NCBI RefSeq assembly: GCF_001436735.1
Contig: NZ_AYZE01000014.1
Coordinates: 125,409-189,408 of the forward strand
Length of the DNA: 64,000 bases
Direction of reading: 5' to 3'
Source of the DNA: Liquorilactobacillus cacaonum DSM 21116
GTDB taxonomy: Bacteria; Bacillota; Bacilli; Lactobacillales; Lactobacillaceae
The translations under genes were made by a program, and so were the position numbers. The notes beneath the pieces are model-generated. The model was not told the origin of the DNA. It ran no database searches and worked only from the letters and a program-made list of their open reading frames with translations. How positions within the stretch are numbered: the stretch's first letter is position 1; the number at the start of each line of letters is the position of its first letter. Below, piece after piece: positions 63,352 to 64,000 of this stretch.

Positions 63352-64000
63352 ATGAAATTTGATGATGCTGAAATCATTACAGCCATGGTTACACCATTTG
63401 GTGATAATGGTCAAATAAACTATAAGAGTCTTAAAATTTTAATTGACGAGTTGTTAAGTTCTGGAACAAAAGGAATTCTTGTTTCAGGAACAACTGGTGA
63501 GGCACCTACATTGACAAAGCTTGAAAAAATCGAGTTAATCAAAAGAACTGTTGAGTTTGTTAATGGTAGGGTTCCAATAATTGCGGGTACCGGTTCTAAT
63601 AATACAGCTCAAACAATTGAATTCACCAATGAAGTTTCACAGATAAAAGGTGTAGATGCAGCCTTAGTAGTAGTTCCATATTATAACAAGCCTAATCAAG
63701 ATGGTATGATAGCACATTTTAGGGCAGTTGCAGATGCAAGTAAATTACCGATAGTTATGTATAACATTCCAGGTAGAACAGGTGTTACTATGGATGTGGA
63801 AACAATTGCTGTTTTGTCAAAAGAAAAAAATATTATTGGGATTAAGGATTGTACTGGAAATGTTAATTTGAGTCAGATTGTTGCAAAGACATCTTCTGAT
63901 TTTTTGACATATACAGGTGAAGATGCAGATGCATTGGCTGCAAAGACTATTGGAGCTAAGGGCGTTATTTCGGTAGCATCACATATTTATGGCAACGAAA
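63352..64000 (+). CDS. dapA: 4-hydroxy-tetrahydrodipicolinate synthase (partial, runs off the window)
   Basis: The first 216 codons are present and open to the end of the window. It shows ITAMVTPFGDNGQIN, SGTTGEAPTL, PYYNKPNQDGM with the catalytic tyrosine, NIPGRTG, and the Schiff-base lysine in GIKDCTGN. It condenses aspartate semialdehyde with pyruvate, the first committed step to diaminopimelate and lysine. ATG 63352 follows GGGGTTG by six bases. Confidence 0.95.
   Translation, partial: MKFDDAEIITAMVTPFGDNGQINYKSLKILIDELLSSGTKGILVSGTTGEAPTLTKLEKIELIKRTVEFVNGRVPIIAGTGSNNTAQTIEFTNEVSQIKGVDAALVVVPYYNKPNQDGMIAHFRAVADASKLPIVMYNIPGRTGVTMDVETIAVLSKEKNIIGIKDCTGNVNLSQIVAKTSSDFLTYTGEDADALAAKTIGAKGVISVASHIYGNE

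Overview
The window is a contiguous piece of chromosome from a low-G+C Firmicute, and the gene content points to the Lactobacillaceae. Three things support this: the gene order matches Bacillus/Lactobacillus core blocks, several small families typical of lactobacilli are present (DUF3397, DUF4044, DUF1831, a long DapF), and AGGAGG-type ribosome binding sites are strong throughout. MurE carries the DNPR signature, and lysC, dapF, asd and dapA are all here, so the peptidoglycan is probably of the meso-diaminopimelate type. I cannot name the genus. Apart from one short phage-like regulatory module and a few genes of unknown role, this is core genome.

Layout: 1-8.75 kb holds the end of rnc, then smc, ftsY, ylxM, ffh, rpsP, rimM, trmD and rplS (chromosome organisation, SRP targeting, ribosome and tRNA maturation). 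8.9-10.2 kb is the only accessory-looking stretch: a divergent ImmA/ImmR-Cro type switch without integrase or structural genes. 10.2-12.1 kb has a 39-residue DUF4044 protein, lysC and a DUF3397 membrane protein. 12.2-27.1 kb is the division and cell wall cluster: MraZ boxes, mraZ, rsmH, ftsL, ftsI, murE, mraY, murD, murG, divIB, ftsA, ftsZ, sepF, yggT, ylmH, divIVA. A T-box riboswitch and ileS follow.

30.4-34.4 kb is a dapF, Nudix, membrane protein, mtnN, cysteine desulfurase, DUF1831 run. It leads into mnmA under its own promoter, so desulfurase and tRNA thiolase stand together. A histidine phosphatase, a TPR protein and recD2 come next. On the opposite strand lie a degenerate diacylglycerol-kinase-like protein and the rpoY-rnjA pair (RNA polymerase epsilon and RNase J1), which has a striking leader hairpin. 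43-52.5 kb holds an unknown membrane-anchored protein, def, a UPF0223 gene, suhB-like, typA, ylaN, ftsW and pyc.

52.5-56.4 kb matches the Bacillus ylbC-ylbG-rsmD-coaD-ylbL block plus a DUF1304 protein. 56.6-61.2 kb is the competence operon comEA-comEB-comEC, then holA. comEC has no ATG, GTG or TTG at its true N-terminus and seems to start at AUA inside an ATAA overlap with comEB. The window ends with rpsT (opposite strand), rpsO with a structured leader, asd and the start of dapA.

Many genes use TTG starts supported by good ribosome binding sites. Several boundaries were therefore set by ribosome binding site and family N-terminus rather than by the longest open frame. No tRNA, rRNA, insertion sequence or CRISPR array was seen.
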